Below, piece by piece: positions 9,400 through 19,539 of a stretch of DNA of 64,000 bases. This DNA is from Bombyx mori (Eukaryota > Arthropoda > Insecta > Lepidoptera > Bombycidae). The position numbers were made by a program, and so were the translations under genes. The stretch spans positions 2,492,501 through 2,556,500 of the forward strand of contig NC_085130.1 of assembly GCF_030269925.1 (NCBI RefSeq), read 5' to 3'. Each line of letters opens with the position of its first letter. Position 1 is the stretch's first letter. The notes below the pieces were generated by a model. It was given only the letters and a program-made list of their open reading frames with translations, was not told the DNA's origin and did not search any database.

Positions 9400-9545
9400 A
9401 ATTTTTAAATTTAAATTTTAATTTTTGTTTAGAAAAAGGACAAAGTACACTTTCCGTCTCTTTTAAATCAAGCGCATTCTTTAAACTTTAAGGTATGCGA
9501 TTTAAGGCTTAAAGTATTAAAATCGAAAATGAAAACATACATTTT
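9400..9545 (+). repeat. Interspersed repeat K
   Basis: aaactttaaggtatgcg and flanking AT-rich sequence recur in inverted orientation at about 36680-36790. The family is not recognised. Confidence 0.5.
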
Positions 9546-9730
9546 TGGGGTTCACCGAAAAACACAAGAATTTTGGTCCCACCCTTCAATTCAAAATTCA
9601 AATTAGCCACAACAATTGTAAAGGTGCGTTTTTTTAAATAAAAAACGTATCAACCTACTAGATTTCAAGATATAGACGCAACTCTTGACAGGAGTAAGCC
9701 GGGCGTATTATCTTTTAGGCCACAACTTCA

Positions 9731-10150
9731 TCTATATATTAATACGTGGAGCAAAAAGTTTTTGTATCCCTTTTTACGAAAACTGCGCAGACGGAGGAGT
9801 ATAAAATTTTCCACTCTTATAGAGAATATAGAGAAGAAGTGCACAATGCTAATATTTTTTTAAATAATGCATAAAAGATACATTAAATCAAGAAAGAAAA
9901 CATTACACACACTACATACCATATTTTTGGCGCACACACGCATGCATACTATTTATTGTCAAACTTTTGTCCTTGACGACTGTTGTCAAATTGAGAATAG
10001 ATTAAATATGGTTTGTCTTTGTTAATATTTTTTATAGTGTAGCCTTGGCGAAATTTGTGTTTATAGAAGTATAAAATACAATCATAATAGTGTACAAACT
10101 TACAATTCCAATTAATTATAGTCGAATTTCGACTACTGCGGGACCTCTAG
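9731..10150 (+). mobile_element. Non-autonomous Helitron (family E)
   Basis: It begins TCTATATATTAATACGTG after an A and ends CTAG before a T. A perfect hairpin (agtcgaatttcgact) sits about a dozen bases upstream of the CTAG. These are the three Helitron hallmarks: 5' TC, a 3' hairpin plus CTRR, and A/T insertion. Length is 420 bp with no ORF. Sister copies are at 17830-18291 and 28191-28609. Confidence 0.85.
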
Positions 10151-10309
10151 TTTGATTTAAACAACACCACGAATAATGATATTGGACGCGGTTAATTAGT
10201 TCGAACCAAAATTTGAAGAACACTGATAGATGAGCTGATGGAATTTTCAAAGCAATCATCTATCAAGTACCGAGCGAATGCCACTTGTTCGATTGATTAA
10301 TAAATAATA

Positions 10310-10793
10310 GTTTAAGAAAACTAACAAAATACGCTTTCATAGAGAATCCAACTAAAAAATAGAAAATAAATTTTATAGAAAAATAGAAAATAAAAGGATA
10401 TTATCAAAATAACCCTTGTACTCATATCTATTCTTAAAAAATATTTATAACTAGTTACACCGGGCACTCCACGCTTTTTTTAAAATAAACTCATTTTTTC
10501 TTACACTATTTTTAATTCAAATTTATTAAAATTTATTTTCTATTTTTAGTTGAATTTTATATAAAAGCGTATTTTGTTAGTTTTTTTTAAACCACTATTT
10601 ATTTTAAATTTTTTAATTGAATTCCAATTTTTTTAATTTTTTTTTATATTGAATTGTCATCGGTCCTTAATAAGTATACCAAATTTCGAGTTAATCCGAC
10701 GTTTTGAAGGGAGTCAAAATCATGTTCAAAGATTCCGTTACAAACATACATACATACGTCTGAAGCTAATTAAAAAGCGTATTAAAAAACTTC
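10310..10793 (+). repeat. Interspersed repeat F with inverted arms
   Basis: An inverted repeat (aactaacaaaatacgctttc against aaagcgtattttgttagtt) is followed by tcatcggtccttaataagta, accaaatttcgagttaatcc and gattccgttacaaacatac. Copies occur at 30774-31193 and 60465-60993. It could be a Helitron or DNA-transposon derivative; not resolved. Confidence 0.65.
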
Positions 10794-11474
10794 ACTTTTT
10801 CGTTATCTATAATAACAATAATATACATGTGCTCTTTTCGATCCCTGAATTTTAGGAATTTTTAGGGAAATTCATACATGATTCACTTTTAGGCACACAT
10901 ACACACAAATTCTCTTTTACAACACTCGTTTTCCATTATCCACTGAATTATACTATAACTAATCGATTACAACTACTGTTAACTCCGATCTGTTAATGTA
11001 ATTGGCGTTACCACAAAAATCGATCGTAAACATAAGCCTTAAACTACAAGAATCGATGGAAGCTTTCCGAACATTAGAAGCGAAGCCACGGTCGATTGAA
11101 TTTGATGAGTTATTTAAACATTCGATTTCGTGACACAGTTTTCAGTTCGAGACGCTCCACGCGATCGCATACAGTACTGCTAAATTGTGAATTGACGCAG
11201 AATATGTCTGCAGTAATAGTATTTATCATTTACGTAAAATAATTATCATTAGATAAATGCTGTTTCCGTTTACTTTTACATATCAAACAAGAGAATTACC
11301 GTGGATTTTTTGATAAGTGCACACAGTCTATACGATTCTCGGTAGGTTTGATTAGTTTGGGAAATATGAGAAGTCGCATACGTTAGTGCTACACGCGTAT
11401 TCGATCTCAATCACGCCACGTCAGGGTTAAATATCTTACAAGAACGAACTCTGGGAATCAATATCAAGTTGAAG
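10794..11474. other. Unique-looking intron sequence
   Basis: No ORF or repeat seen. A weak Inr-like tcagttcgagacg occurs near 11142 on the plus strand, without other promoter support. Confidence 0.4.
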
Positions 11475-11762
11475 TCGTCGTGGCCTAATGGATAAGACGT
11501 CCGCTGCATTCGTATGTAGCGATGCAACGGTGTTCGAATCCCGCAGGCGGGTACCAATTTATATAATGAAATACGTACTTAATTCTTACTTCACGATTAA
11601 CTTTCACGGTGAAGGAATAGCATGGTGTAATAAAAATCAATCCCGCAAAATTATTGGTGGTAGGTGGGTGGCGGCATTTACGTTGTAGATGTCTATGGGC
11701 TCCGGTAACCACTTAACACCAGGTGGGCTGTGAGCACGTCTACCCATCTATGCAAATAAAAA
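11475..11762 (+). mobile_element. Bm1 SINE, full-length with tRNA-like head
   Basis: The head carries A box tggcctaatgg (from 11481) and B box tgttcgaatccc (from 11531). It is followed by the body with ccaggtgggctgtgagc and an A-rich end at catctatgcaaataaaaa. The body is shortened relative to other copies: the gtaccaccaccctgcc to aggtgggtggcgg interval is missing. Confidence 0.92.
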
Positions 11763-12089
11763 CGCCGTGCGCCTGTTGTCCAAAAAAAAGAGAACTGCAG
11801 TTTTAAAAGCGGGTGACCTCTTTAAAAACGCTGATAGTTGACTTACTGTTATTAACTAAACTGTGTACATCGCAAGGCCGACTGAAGGTCCCGTGACAGC
11901 GGGGAGGAGGGTACTTTGATAATGCAAACTCTATTTTTTATATATGATTATTTTAACTTATAAACAAACGTTATCGTGTATTTTTGTATTTTATTTGAAC
12001 TACGTTTTGCGTGTCTCTTTGCTATTAGAAGGCGGCTTTGACCTGGTAAATTAAGTTATAGAGTGGAACAACCATAGAGGTTTTAGTCC

Positions 12090-12427
12090 ATTTTTTTTTT
12101 TTTGCCCTTGTAGGCAGACGAGCATACGGCCCACCTGATTGTGAGTGGTTACCGTCGCCCATGGACTTCAGCAATGCCAGGGGCAGAGCCAAGCCGCTGC
12201 CTACCGTTTAATACTCTCCAAAAGCCTCGTTTGAAGAAGGACATGTCATAGCGCTCGGGAAACACCGTGGAGGGGAGCTCATTCCATAGCCGGATGATAC
12301 GTGGCAAAAGAGATCTCTGGAAACGCACTGTGGATGACCGCAGTGGCTCCAGGTAGTATGGATGAACTCTACTCCGGTGGCGGGCGGTGCGATGGTAAAA
12401 ACGAGATGCCGGTATCATCTCGAAAAG
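12090..12427 (-). mobile_element. Family-B LINE 3' end
   Basis: About 335 bp of minus-strand C-terminal ORF (SRVHPYYLEPLRSST, then LWNELPSTVFPERYD) with a poly-T start. This is the longest and cleanest family-B copy in the window. Confidence 0.88.
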
Positions 12428-12487
12428 TTAAATATGATTTCCAAATCAAAGTTAAATATGAATTTAACTGAACTAACCTAATGATTG

Positions 12488-12845
12488 CATGCAGCAGAGA
12501 TGCGAATGTTGCGATGGATGTGTGGAGTAACGAGAATGGATAGAATACGGAATGAATACGTTAGAGGAAGTCTGAAAGTGGCACCTGTCACAGAGAAGCT
12601 GAGAAGTGCGCGTTTGGGATGGTATGGACATGTGATGAGACGAAATGAAAGAGTGTTAGCTATGAATGTGGAAAGATATAGAGGAAGAGGTAGACTTAAG
12701 AAGAAATAGATGGATTGCGTGAAAGACGATATGGGTAAGAAGGGAGTGAGCGAAGAAATGATATATGATAGAGGAGTATGAAAGGAGAAAACATGTTGCG
12801 CCGACACCGGGTGACTGGGAGAAGGACAGGAGAATGATGATGAAC
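12488..12845 (+). pseudogene. LINE reverse transcriptase C-terminus remnant
   Basis: The translation AAEMRMLRWMCGVTRMDRIR and LGWYGHVMRRNE is characteristic of LINE ORFs that are abundant in insects. An in-frame TAG follows KKK at about 12707, and MDCVKDDMGKKGVSEEM continues after it, so the ORF is broken. It is 5'-truncated. Confidence 0.75.
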
Positions 12846-13254
12846 TTAAATAACCTAATGACCTAACTGACCTATTTAGAAGAATTAATGAACCTGCCAA
12901 ACAAATCAATCGAAAAGAATACGCTAGTAGACCCATAGAAGATCATATTTATAAGAACGTAGAGTATCTATATTAATGTTCGTTGAGGTCAATTTTGAGG
13001 TATATACTTTAAATAAATTTGAGGTATATACTTTAAATATATAATTGTTATATCATTTAACTCAAATTAAACAAAATCAAATTAAGTTGATATTTTTTTT
13101 TTGCTGGCTCATCATAATTGGGTCTTTCCTCGAGTTACCTGCTGGGAGACAATGTACTCCATGGGTTTTGTCTACAGACATGAATAATGGTACCCACTTA
13201 AAGGCATAAGATCGAAGTTTCGGTTGCATTGCTGGCGGTTATTCAAATCGGAGC

Positions 13255-13308
13255 TGATAGTTTGGCAGAAATGGACAGGATGGTGGTACCCACCCGTGAG
13301 GACGCAGA
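13255..13308 (-). mobile_element. Diverged Bm1 fragment
   Basis: ggcagaaatggacaggatgg and ggtacccacccgtgaggac match the Bm1 body in reverse. Surrounding sequence is too diverged to place its ends. Confidence 0.45.
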
Positions 13309-13495
13309 ATAAGCTAAGTCATAAGATCGCTGTTACTACTGAAGAGCTCAAGGAATAAAATATCAGCTAAAGTTAACCGCCGTCTTGGGTTCTTGTACTG
13401 ATCATATGCCCAGACAGACGTAGGATCCTCCAACCTGATGGAATATTTTTAGATTTTCTGTATATATAATATTTATAGGCCATATATGCAGTTTT

Positions 13496-13645
13496 ACGGG
13501 TGGTAGGGCATTTTGTGAGTCTACACGGATAGGTACTACCGTCTTTCCCATTTCTGTTTGTAAGACAATAACGCGTTTCGGTTCGAAGGCTGGGGGCAGA
13601 TGTTGTACTACAAAAACGGTGACTCAGAACTCATGTCTCAAGTTA
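13496..13645 (+). mobile_element. Bm1 SINE fragment, diverged
   Basis: gggtggtagggcattttgtgag to actcatgtctcaagtt follows the Bm1 order with many substitutions, so this is an older copy. Confidence 0.7.
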
Positions 13646-13689
13646 AAAGAAACCAAAAGAACCCAAAGGAAAAACAAGATTATTTTATA

Positions 13690-13931
13690 CTGGTGGTAGG
13701 ACCTCTTGTGAGTCCACGCGGGTAGGTACCACCACCCTGCCTATTTCAGCCGTGAAGCAGTAATGCGTTTCAGTTTGAAGGGCGGGACAGCCGTTGTAAC
13801 TATACTGAGACCTTAGAGCTTGTGTCTCAAGGTGGGTGGCGCATTTACGTTGTAGATGTCTATGGGCTCCAGTAACCACTTAATATCAGGTGGGCTATGA
13901 GCTCGTCCACATATCTAAACAAAAAAAAACA
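13690..13931 (+). mobile_element. Bm1 SINE, 5'-truncated, beside a splice donor
   Basis: A clean copy from actggtggtaggacctc to a run of A. Its tail ends 8 bp from the exon 4 donor (GTAATT at 13939). Confidence 0.92.
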
Positions 13932-13939
13932 AGAATTAC

Positions 13940-14577
13940 CTTAATTCTCCGGTTTTCAGCTTCGAAGCTCCTGTCGTAGTGATTGTTTGTGTACACCGGA
14001 GAATACTGCGGGTTCCTATCGAACGCCGGCGACGACAAACAAACAACTTTCCCTACGCTCCCGAACCTCTCATTGAACTCCATCTCACCATTGATCTTCC
14101 CGTAACCATCGCTCTGCTGGTAACCGTCCTCAAAGCCTTTAACAGTTTCGTGTAGTTTCATTTTATTTCTGATGGCAACATTCGTGTACGTCTTATCTGT
14201 CGCCTCGTCTTTCTTCATGTAGTTTGGCAACATTTTGTCGCCTAAGACGTCTTTGGCTGGCGTGTTGACCGTTAACGAGTTGGCGCTGAACACTTTTGGC
14301 GAGATCTCATTTTCGTTTGACGTGTAAAACTGGCTGCGTCCGACTTTCTGCTGTTTGGCGTAGTATTCGAACTTTGATACTTTGCTCTTGATGTTCGAAG
14401 GTTTGGAACGTTCTTGATCCGAGTTCGAGTCATCTTGGTCCTTGAATAGCTTCTTGGGAACTGCAGGGGGCTTTCTCTTCGATAGTTCTTTGAGTGTTAA
14501 ATCTAGTTCTTGGTCCAATTGCGTCAGCGAGACGTCTTTGTATACGTTCTGGTAGCGTTGCTCTGTGGTGCAATAGC
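13940..14577 (-). CDS. PHLDB/LL5-like gene, exon 4 (linker)
   Basis: This 638-bp exon encodes 212 residues with no stop. The acceptor is ctacag above 14577 and the donor GTAATT below 13940. The sequence starts GYCTTEQRYQNVYKDVSLTQ, contains a Pro-rich KRKPPAVPKKLF segment and Ser/Asn-rich stretches, and ends SFEAENRRIK. It enters after one base of a Gly codon supplied by exon 3 and leaves in phase 0. It looks like a disordered linker after the FHA domain. No catalytic motif is seen, and conservation to PHLDB is not obvious here except by position. Confidence 0.82.
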
Positions 14578-14820
14578 CTGTAGACAGATCAGTAGTTGAC
14601 CTTGTTAATAACTTAGGTCTATATAAAAACATTTACTCCTACAGTCGCTTTTTGCATTTGGCCATATTAGGCTGAAACATGATAGCATTGTTGTTGGCAA
14701 GAATTCTATTTCCCTTAGTACCATTAAAATTCGCAAGAGGTCTCAATAAGTCTGTTTTCTGTAGATTTGGCGACAGCTACAGAAAAGCGTAATCGCGTTT
14801 TACCGCTATTTAATTCCTTT

Positions 14821-15132
14821 TTTTATTTTTTTATTTTCCTACCTAAGCTGATAGCCTTGAGAGGCTATTTCAACGTAACTTTAAACTGACGATGTTGCTA
14901 ACACGAATCCTAGCAAGAGCCGTGCTTCGCAGAATCTACCACTGGATCGGAAACGCGACCCACTGAGAAGATGCGGCGAGAAACTCAGTGGGCTATGTCT
15001 ACGGGTTAATTTACTCGTCGATGACCGGTGCTTGAGGTACCTAAAAGCACTGTTAGTGGATCAGGAGGATCCGAAATGACGTGTTTTAGGCGACGTCGAC
15101 TGCTTTCCATTCTGTCCGCAGGATCGGGAATG
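14821..15132 (-). mobile_element. Family-C LINE/SINE 3' end
   Basis: It shows the diagnostic order cctacctaagctgatagcc, ctaccactggatcggaaacg, gtccgcaggatcgggaat. It lies in intron 3 of the PHLDB-like gene. Confidence 0.88.
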
Positions 15133-15309
15133 TTTTAATTCCAATAACCGTGGGTTGTATCGCAGATATGATCCTAATTTAAACGTTTTTGTTAACTAAC
15201 CTTGGCTATGAAAGTAACAGTTATTTAACATCGACGATTCTTGAAGTTGGCCATATGGTTTTAGTTCCAACCAAAGAAATAACTCTACCTAACTACCGAG
15301 TTAACTGAC

Positions 15310-15453
15310 CTGTGGTGATACATTCCTCGTTGGGCTGGTATTGGATCGGGGGCATCGAAATATGTCCCGAAGGCAGGACGGATTTCATCAGTTTCGCCTC
15401 AGCCGGGTGATTGAATCTGAGGTAGTTTGAGCGGCCTATGGTCAGCATGCTGC
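15310..15453 (-). CDS. PHLDB/LL5-like gene, exon 3 (end of FHA domain)
   Basis: This 144-bp exon has acceptor ctttcag above 15453 and donor GTCAGT below 15310. It encodes SMLTIGRSNYLRFNHPAEAK then LMKSVLPSGHISMPPIQ. The FxRFNHPxEAxxMKS signature is specific to the FHA region of PHLDB1/2 and is the strongest single piece of evidence for the family. Phases match exons 2 and 4. An apparent longer frame to 15583 runs through the intron and a MITE and is not coding. Confidence 0.9.
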
Positions 15454-15546
15454 CTGAAAGTTTTGTATAATGCTTTTTTTCCACAAAAACGACCCGCCTA
15501 CTAGGAATCTTAAAGACAAGATCTCTATTCTCTATTAACTCATATA

Positions 15547-15710
15547 CAGGGTGTCCCAGAAATAATGGATAGTCCTGAAACACCTCTTAGTAGTTAAACT
15601 GATTTAAATTAATAGTTAAATTAATTTAAGATTAACTTTTATAAAAAAATACATTAGCTACTCATACAATTTCCTGCATATTCCTTATCCATTCTTTTTG
15701 GGACACCCTG
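15547..15710. mobile_element. Short TA-flanked MITE
   Basis: Terminal inverted repeats cagggtgtcccagaaataatgg (15547) and its complement ending at 15710, with a TA duplication on each side (15545-15546, 15711-15712). 164 bp, non-coding, in intron 2. TA flanks suggest the Tc1/mariner superfamily. Confidence 0.8.
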
Positions 15711-16411
15711 TATACACATATTTACACGGTTCTTAATTCAATCATTTGAACCACAACAATGTAGATTAATGTAACCTAATACCTATTATGACTAACATCT
15801 TCTTTGAAAATCGTATCTAAATAAGCAGAACATTAAATTCATAAAATACACACTTAGATCAAATGTCCGAATATTTCTGACGTTATTTCAAATCCTTGAA
15901 GACTGATAGCATTTACTTTGTATGATTTCGCAAGGACATGGTATTTTATAGCCTGGACAACTCTAAGCTGTTGTATGCCACTTTTTAAAGAACTTCATAT
16001 TCTCAGTTTAGCTAAGCAACATTTTTGAAATCACAAACAAAAAGTCTGACTCTTTATTTGGTATCAGGCTTTTTCAGAAATTGATTATTTCCAAAGTCAT
16101 TAGACACGGATTTTTCACTTGTATCAGTGTGGTTCTGAGGTATAGTTACATATATTAATAATCATTATACTATTATCATCGATTCTTGGACGAGTTTCTA
16201 TTTAATTAGACCTTCAGTGATTAAAAAACATGATCAAAAATCACGTTACATACAATGTATGCAAACGAAGCTAATAAAAGTGCATTAAAAATCTTTGATT
16301 GTCTATGATCTAAGCCTTCGAAGATACTCTTGATGGTTTCACTTCTGGGTTATGGGGCCGATATTTCATCAGCTATGGCCTAGAGATGCTTACTAGAAAA
16401 GAACTACAGAC

Positions 16412-16647
16412 CCTGAGATAGTCTCGTAGGCTTCTCCACGGGTAGACCATCCAGTAGCGTGCTTCCACTGATTGGATACAATGTGACCACGCCGTGAGAG
16501 TTTTCCACGCGACAGTGCACGCTCGCCACGCCTGTCCCCATGACGTAAATGTCGCATGTCGGATCAGAACCTATTGTCACGCGACCTGGAACCAGGGTTA
16601 GATTCTTTTTAACTTTTTGACGCCGACCACCGCAAGCCATTTTGATG
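16412..16647 (-). CDS. PHLDB/LL5-like gene, exon 2 (FHA domain)
   Basis: It encodes the first two thirds of an FHA domain: MACGGRRQKVKKNLTLVPG, then RVTIGSDPTCDIYVMGTGVA, SVHCRVENSHGVVTLYP and PVEKPTRLSQG. The usual FHA glycine-arginine is IGS here, but the SxxH core (SVHC) is kept. In vertebrates PHLDB1/2 (LL5-alpha/beta) are cortical scaffold proteins that bind phosphoinositides through a C-terminal PH domain and anchor microtubule plus ends and adhesion complexes. The donor is a weak gtctgt. The start of the exon is uncertain: Met at 16640 could be the start, but an in-frame TAG 9 bp upstream overlaps an acceptor-like tttgatagag, and taking the second AG gives a phase that matches the candidate exon at 38310-38383. 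Confidence 0.85.
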
Positions 16648-16658
16648 CTCTATCAAAG

Positions 16659-16692
16659 TTGTCATGGCCTAAAGGATAAGACGCCCGCTGAT
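16659..16692 (+). mobile_element. Bm1 tRNA-like head, first half
   Basis: ttgtcatggcctaaaggataagacgcccgctg is the Bm1 A-box half, written here in two parts at about 16659-16692. It begins only 11 bp from the exon 2 boundary and is interrupted by a family-B LINE tail. Confidence 0.8.
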
Positions 16693-16708
16693 ACCAAGCA
16701 ATTCGACT

Positions 16709-16870
16709 TTTTTTTTTTTATTGCCTTTGTAGACAGACGAGCATACGGCCCACCTGATAGAAAGTGGTCACCGTCGATCATAGACGTCAGCCATGCCGGC
16801 AGAGCCAAGCCGCTGCCTACCATTAAGTTCTCTCCGCAAACCTCGTTTGAAGGAGGAATGGAAGATGTTT
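16709..16870 (-). mobile_element. Family-B LINE tail inserted in a Bm1 head
   Basis: Poly-T then attgcctttgtagacagacg to aacctcgtttgaagg. The Bm1 head resumes right after it at 16880 with the B box. No clear target duplication is visible. Confidence 0.85.
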
Positions 16871-16875
16871 GAAAG

Positions 16876-16976
16876 GACTATGGCTGTGTTCGAATCCCGC
16901 TGGCTCTTTTTTCTGATCAAACACGTACTTAGGATGTTTTCACGCAGCGTTTATAGATTGCCCCATTATTTGTAGT
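16876..16976 (+). mobile_element. Bm1 tRNA-like head, second half
   Basis: atggctgtgttcgaatcccg contains the B box, followed by cacgtacttaggatgttttcac of the Bm1 body start. It is the continuation of 16659-16692. Confidence 0.75.
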
Positions 16977-17040
16977 ATTTTGAGAGTAGGTATACAATTA
17001 GATACCGCCATACTGCCGCAATGCTTTCCAGTTTCAAATT

Positions 17041-17170
17041 ACTATACACAAGACCTCATGTCTGAAAGTGGTTAGCGGCATGTAGTTGATGATGCATTTG
17101 GCTCCGGTAACCATTTAGCACCAGACGGCTGTAGGCTCGTGCATACCTCTGCACGATAAAAAAATTTAAA
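17041..17170 (+). mobile_element. Bm1 SINE tail, strongly diverged
   Basis: gacctcatgtctgaaagtgg, ggctccggtaaccatttagc and ataaaaaaattt keep the Bm1 order with many changes. Confidence 0.6.
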
Positions 17171-17253
17171 AAAACCCAGGTTCTAGTGCCACTACACTTG
17201 TAAGTTTAAATGACCATTCCGAGCCCCTAACTTTATTAAGAGTCATGGACATG

Positions 17254-17499
17254 TTTTTTTTTATTGCTTACATGTGTGAACGAGCTCACAGCCCACCTGG
17301 TGTTAAGTGGTTACTGGAGCCCATAGAGATCTACAACGTAAATGCGCCACCCACCTTGAGATATAAGTTCTAAGGTCTCACTATAGTTACAACGGCTGTC
17401 CCGCCCTTCAAACAGAAACGCATCACTGCTTCACGGCAGAAATAGGCAGGATTGTGGTACCTACCCGTGCGGACCCACAAGAGGTTCTACCACCAGTAA
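17254..17499 (-). mobile_element. Bm1 SINE, 5'-truncated
   Basis: Poly-T, attgcttacatgtgtgaacg through ccaccagtaa. Confidence 0.92.
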
Positions 17500-17829
17500 G
17501 TCTCTTATGTTTACCTTGCTTAATGGGATGTAGAGTGACAGCTGTGCTCAGTCTTCCAGTACCGAGGCTCACCAGATGAGGAGTGTTTGTTGCTACCCTG
17601 GAATAAAAAACGAAGGTTTTTTTAAATGGAAGAATGAGTGAATTTTATTTATTGAGGTTCTTTTTAGGGGATAATTGTTTACAATTTGTTAATATTCCGT
17701 CATCGATTTTTATTTACACTACGTATTGACTGGTAGCTTGAACAACTATTCAAGGTACGCCTGGAGTGGATCATTCTGTCATCATGAAAGTGTGTACTTC
17801 CTTGGAAAAAAATGGTACATGTCTGCGGG

Positions 17830-18291
17830 ATATACATAAATTAATACGTGAAGCAAAAACTTTGTACTCCTTTTTACGAAAATTGCGCGGACGTAGGATT
17901 ATGAAAGTTCTTACACTTATAGAGGATATAGAGAAGGAGTACAGAATGCTAATATTTTTTGTAAATTGTGCATTTATAATACATAAAATCAATAAAAAAA
18001 CATTACACACACTACCGTGTATTTGACAACACACACACACACACATACCTATATAATATATAATCTTTGTTTTATATTCAAACTTTTGTTATTGCATACA
18101 GTCTGTGATCAAATTAAGAATAGTTTAATATTGTTTATCTTTAATATTATTTGTCTATAGCGTAGGTAGTCTTGGCGAAATCTATGATTATAGAAGTAAG
18201 TATAATAGTTTTTGACAATAGAACCTTAATAATGTTCAAATTTACAATTTAAATTATTATAGTCGAATTTTGACTATTGCGGTACCACTAG
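17830..18291 (+). mobile_element. Helitron family E copy
   Basis: It shares ttaatacgtgaagcaaaaac and the whole 420-bp body with 9731-10150. The 3' end is a diverged hairpin then ...ccaCTAG|T. A (CA)n run at 18029-18046 lengthens it. The 5' end is mutated. Confidence 0.8.
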
Positions 18292-18317
18292 TATACATAA
18301 ACAGCTGTATGTATATA

Positions 18318-18987
18318 CAGTCAAACCTGGATAAGCGAGAGTTCAAGGGAGCACAATCTCATTCTCGCTTATAGAGGTTTCTCACTAACCCGAGTTTCTC
18401 GCTAATGCAACCTCTGAATTTAATTTCGCGATTTCCCGGATTCAAACACATTCACTATTTTAAGTTTATCACTTAATGGCAGTACTTTGATTTTCCGTTT
18501 TAACATGATGCAGAACAGAACTTTCCTTCGCAATTGATTAACGATAAACTGAGTAAGTCCGACAAAGAGGACGGTACACAGGGACACGTGTCCATTCGAA
18601 AAGAAATCGAATAAATAATAACGTTATTTAGTTCCACGAAATAGAATAGGTTCAATATTGACGAGAAATTAATACAAAAACAATGTTAAGAAGTTCCACG
18701 AAAGTTAAGAATGGGTCATAAAATAGCAGATTTAATTTGGAATTTGTTTTGTCATTTGTTCCTCCTAAATAATATAAATAAATAAAGCTCGACTGTCGCT
18801 TATAGAGGTATAGATAAGTAGCAGTCTCACTCACGGAGGTCCATGAGGCAAAAACGACTCTCTCTAACAGAGGTTTCTGTTTCTCGCTAATACAGGTTTT
18901 AGGAGCTAAAAATGACGGGTCCTGGCTATTACTCTCACTTATAGAGTTTTCTCACTTATCCAGTTCTCACTTATCCAGGTTTGACTG
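18318..18987. mobile_element. pogo/Tigger-like non-autonomous transposon
   Basis: Terminal inverted repeats cagtcaaacctggataagcg (18318) and its complement ending 18987, flanked by TA duplications. 670 bp with several internal copies of ctcgcttatagaggtttctc. TIRs of this form with TA targets are typical of pogo/Tigger elements. No transposase frame is present. Confidence 0.8.
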
Positions 18988-18989
18988 TA

Positions 18990-19539
18990 TAACCATAGTA
19001 CACAATATAGGCATGTATTTAACGCGGCGACAAACTAATATCGTTTAGGATTTTAAAAATAATTAAAACGGGTAGCAAAAATAATGGGTTAGGCAGCTAC
19101 AGTAAAATAGCATTTTAAGTATAAAGTAGCAACTTTATATTGTATTCTATTCGCTATATTCGCTTTATTTAAATTTAAACTGGCAGTGATTTTTTGGTGA
19201 AGCAACTGAATTTGTTGTTAGGCGACAACTTGGCGGCGAATATAAAGTAGAGAATAGGCCTTTATATATTATACAAGGAGATTTTTTATAAAATTAACTG
19301 AGATGAGAATAAAATATGCACATAGTTATAAAAAACATACTCTTTGCGACATTTTATAAGGTCTAAATAATGCAAATTGCGGCATGCAAAAAATATTATT
19401 GGTCTATACTATTATTTTTTTTAAAGGTAAACAGTAAAAGGCACAAAAGTAGAACAATTATCTTTATTTATTTATGAAACATTATAAATGAAAGAAGCTA
19501 TATCAAGGTAGATAAAAAGTACTACAACTAATAAAAAAG
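18990..19539. other. AT-rich intergenic/intron sequence
   Basis: Nothing recognised. Confidence 0.5.

Larger units (their letters stand above)
5895..13939 (-). other. Intron 4 of the PHLDB-like gene (hosts a nested gene)
   Basis: 8.0-kb intron. It contains a family-C LINE copy, an inverted-repeat element, a nested intronless gene, a Helitron, a family-F repeat, a full-length Bm1, a family-B copy, a LINE ORF remnant and Bm1 tails. I saw no further convincing exon of the host gene, but a short one could be missed. Confidence 0.6.

Noticed and set aside
11475..11560. Possible tRNA gene (A and B boxes)
   Set aside because: The boxes are the Bm1 SINE promoter; no cloverleaf ends pair, and the same head recurs at 16.66, 21.65 and 44.88 kb.
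15454..15583. Extension of the FHA exon to an upstream Met
   Set aside because: It reads through an acceptor and into a TA-flanked MITE; splice phase requires the start at 15453.
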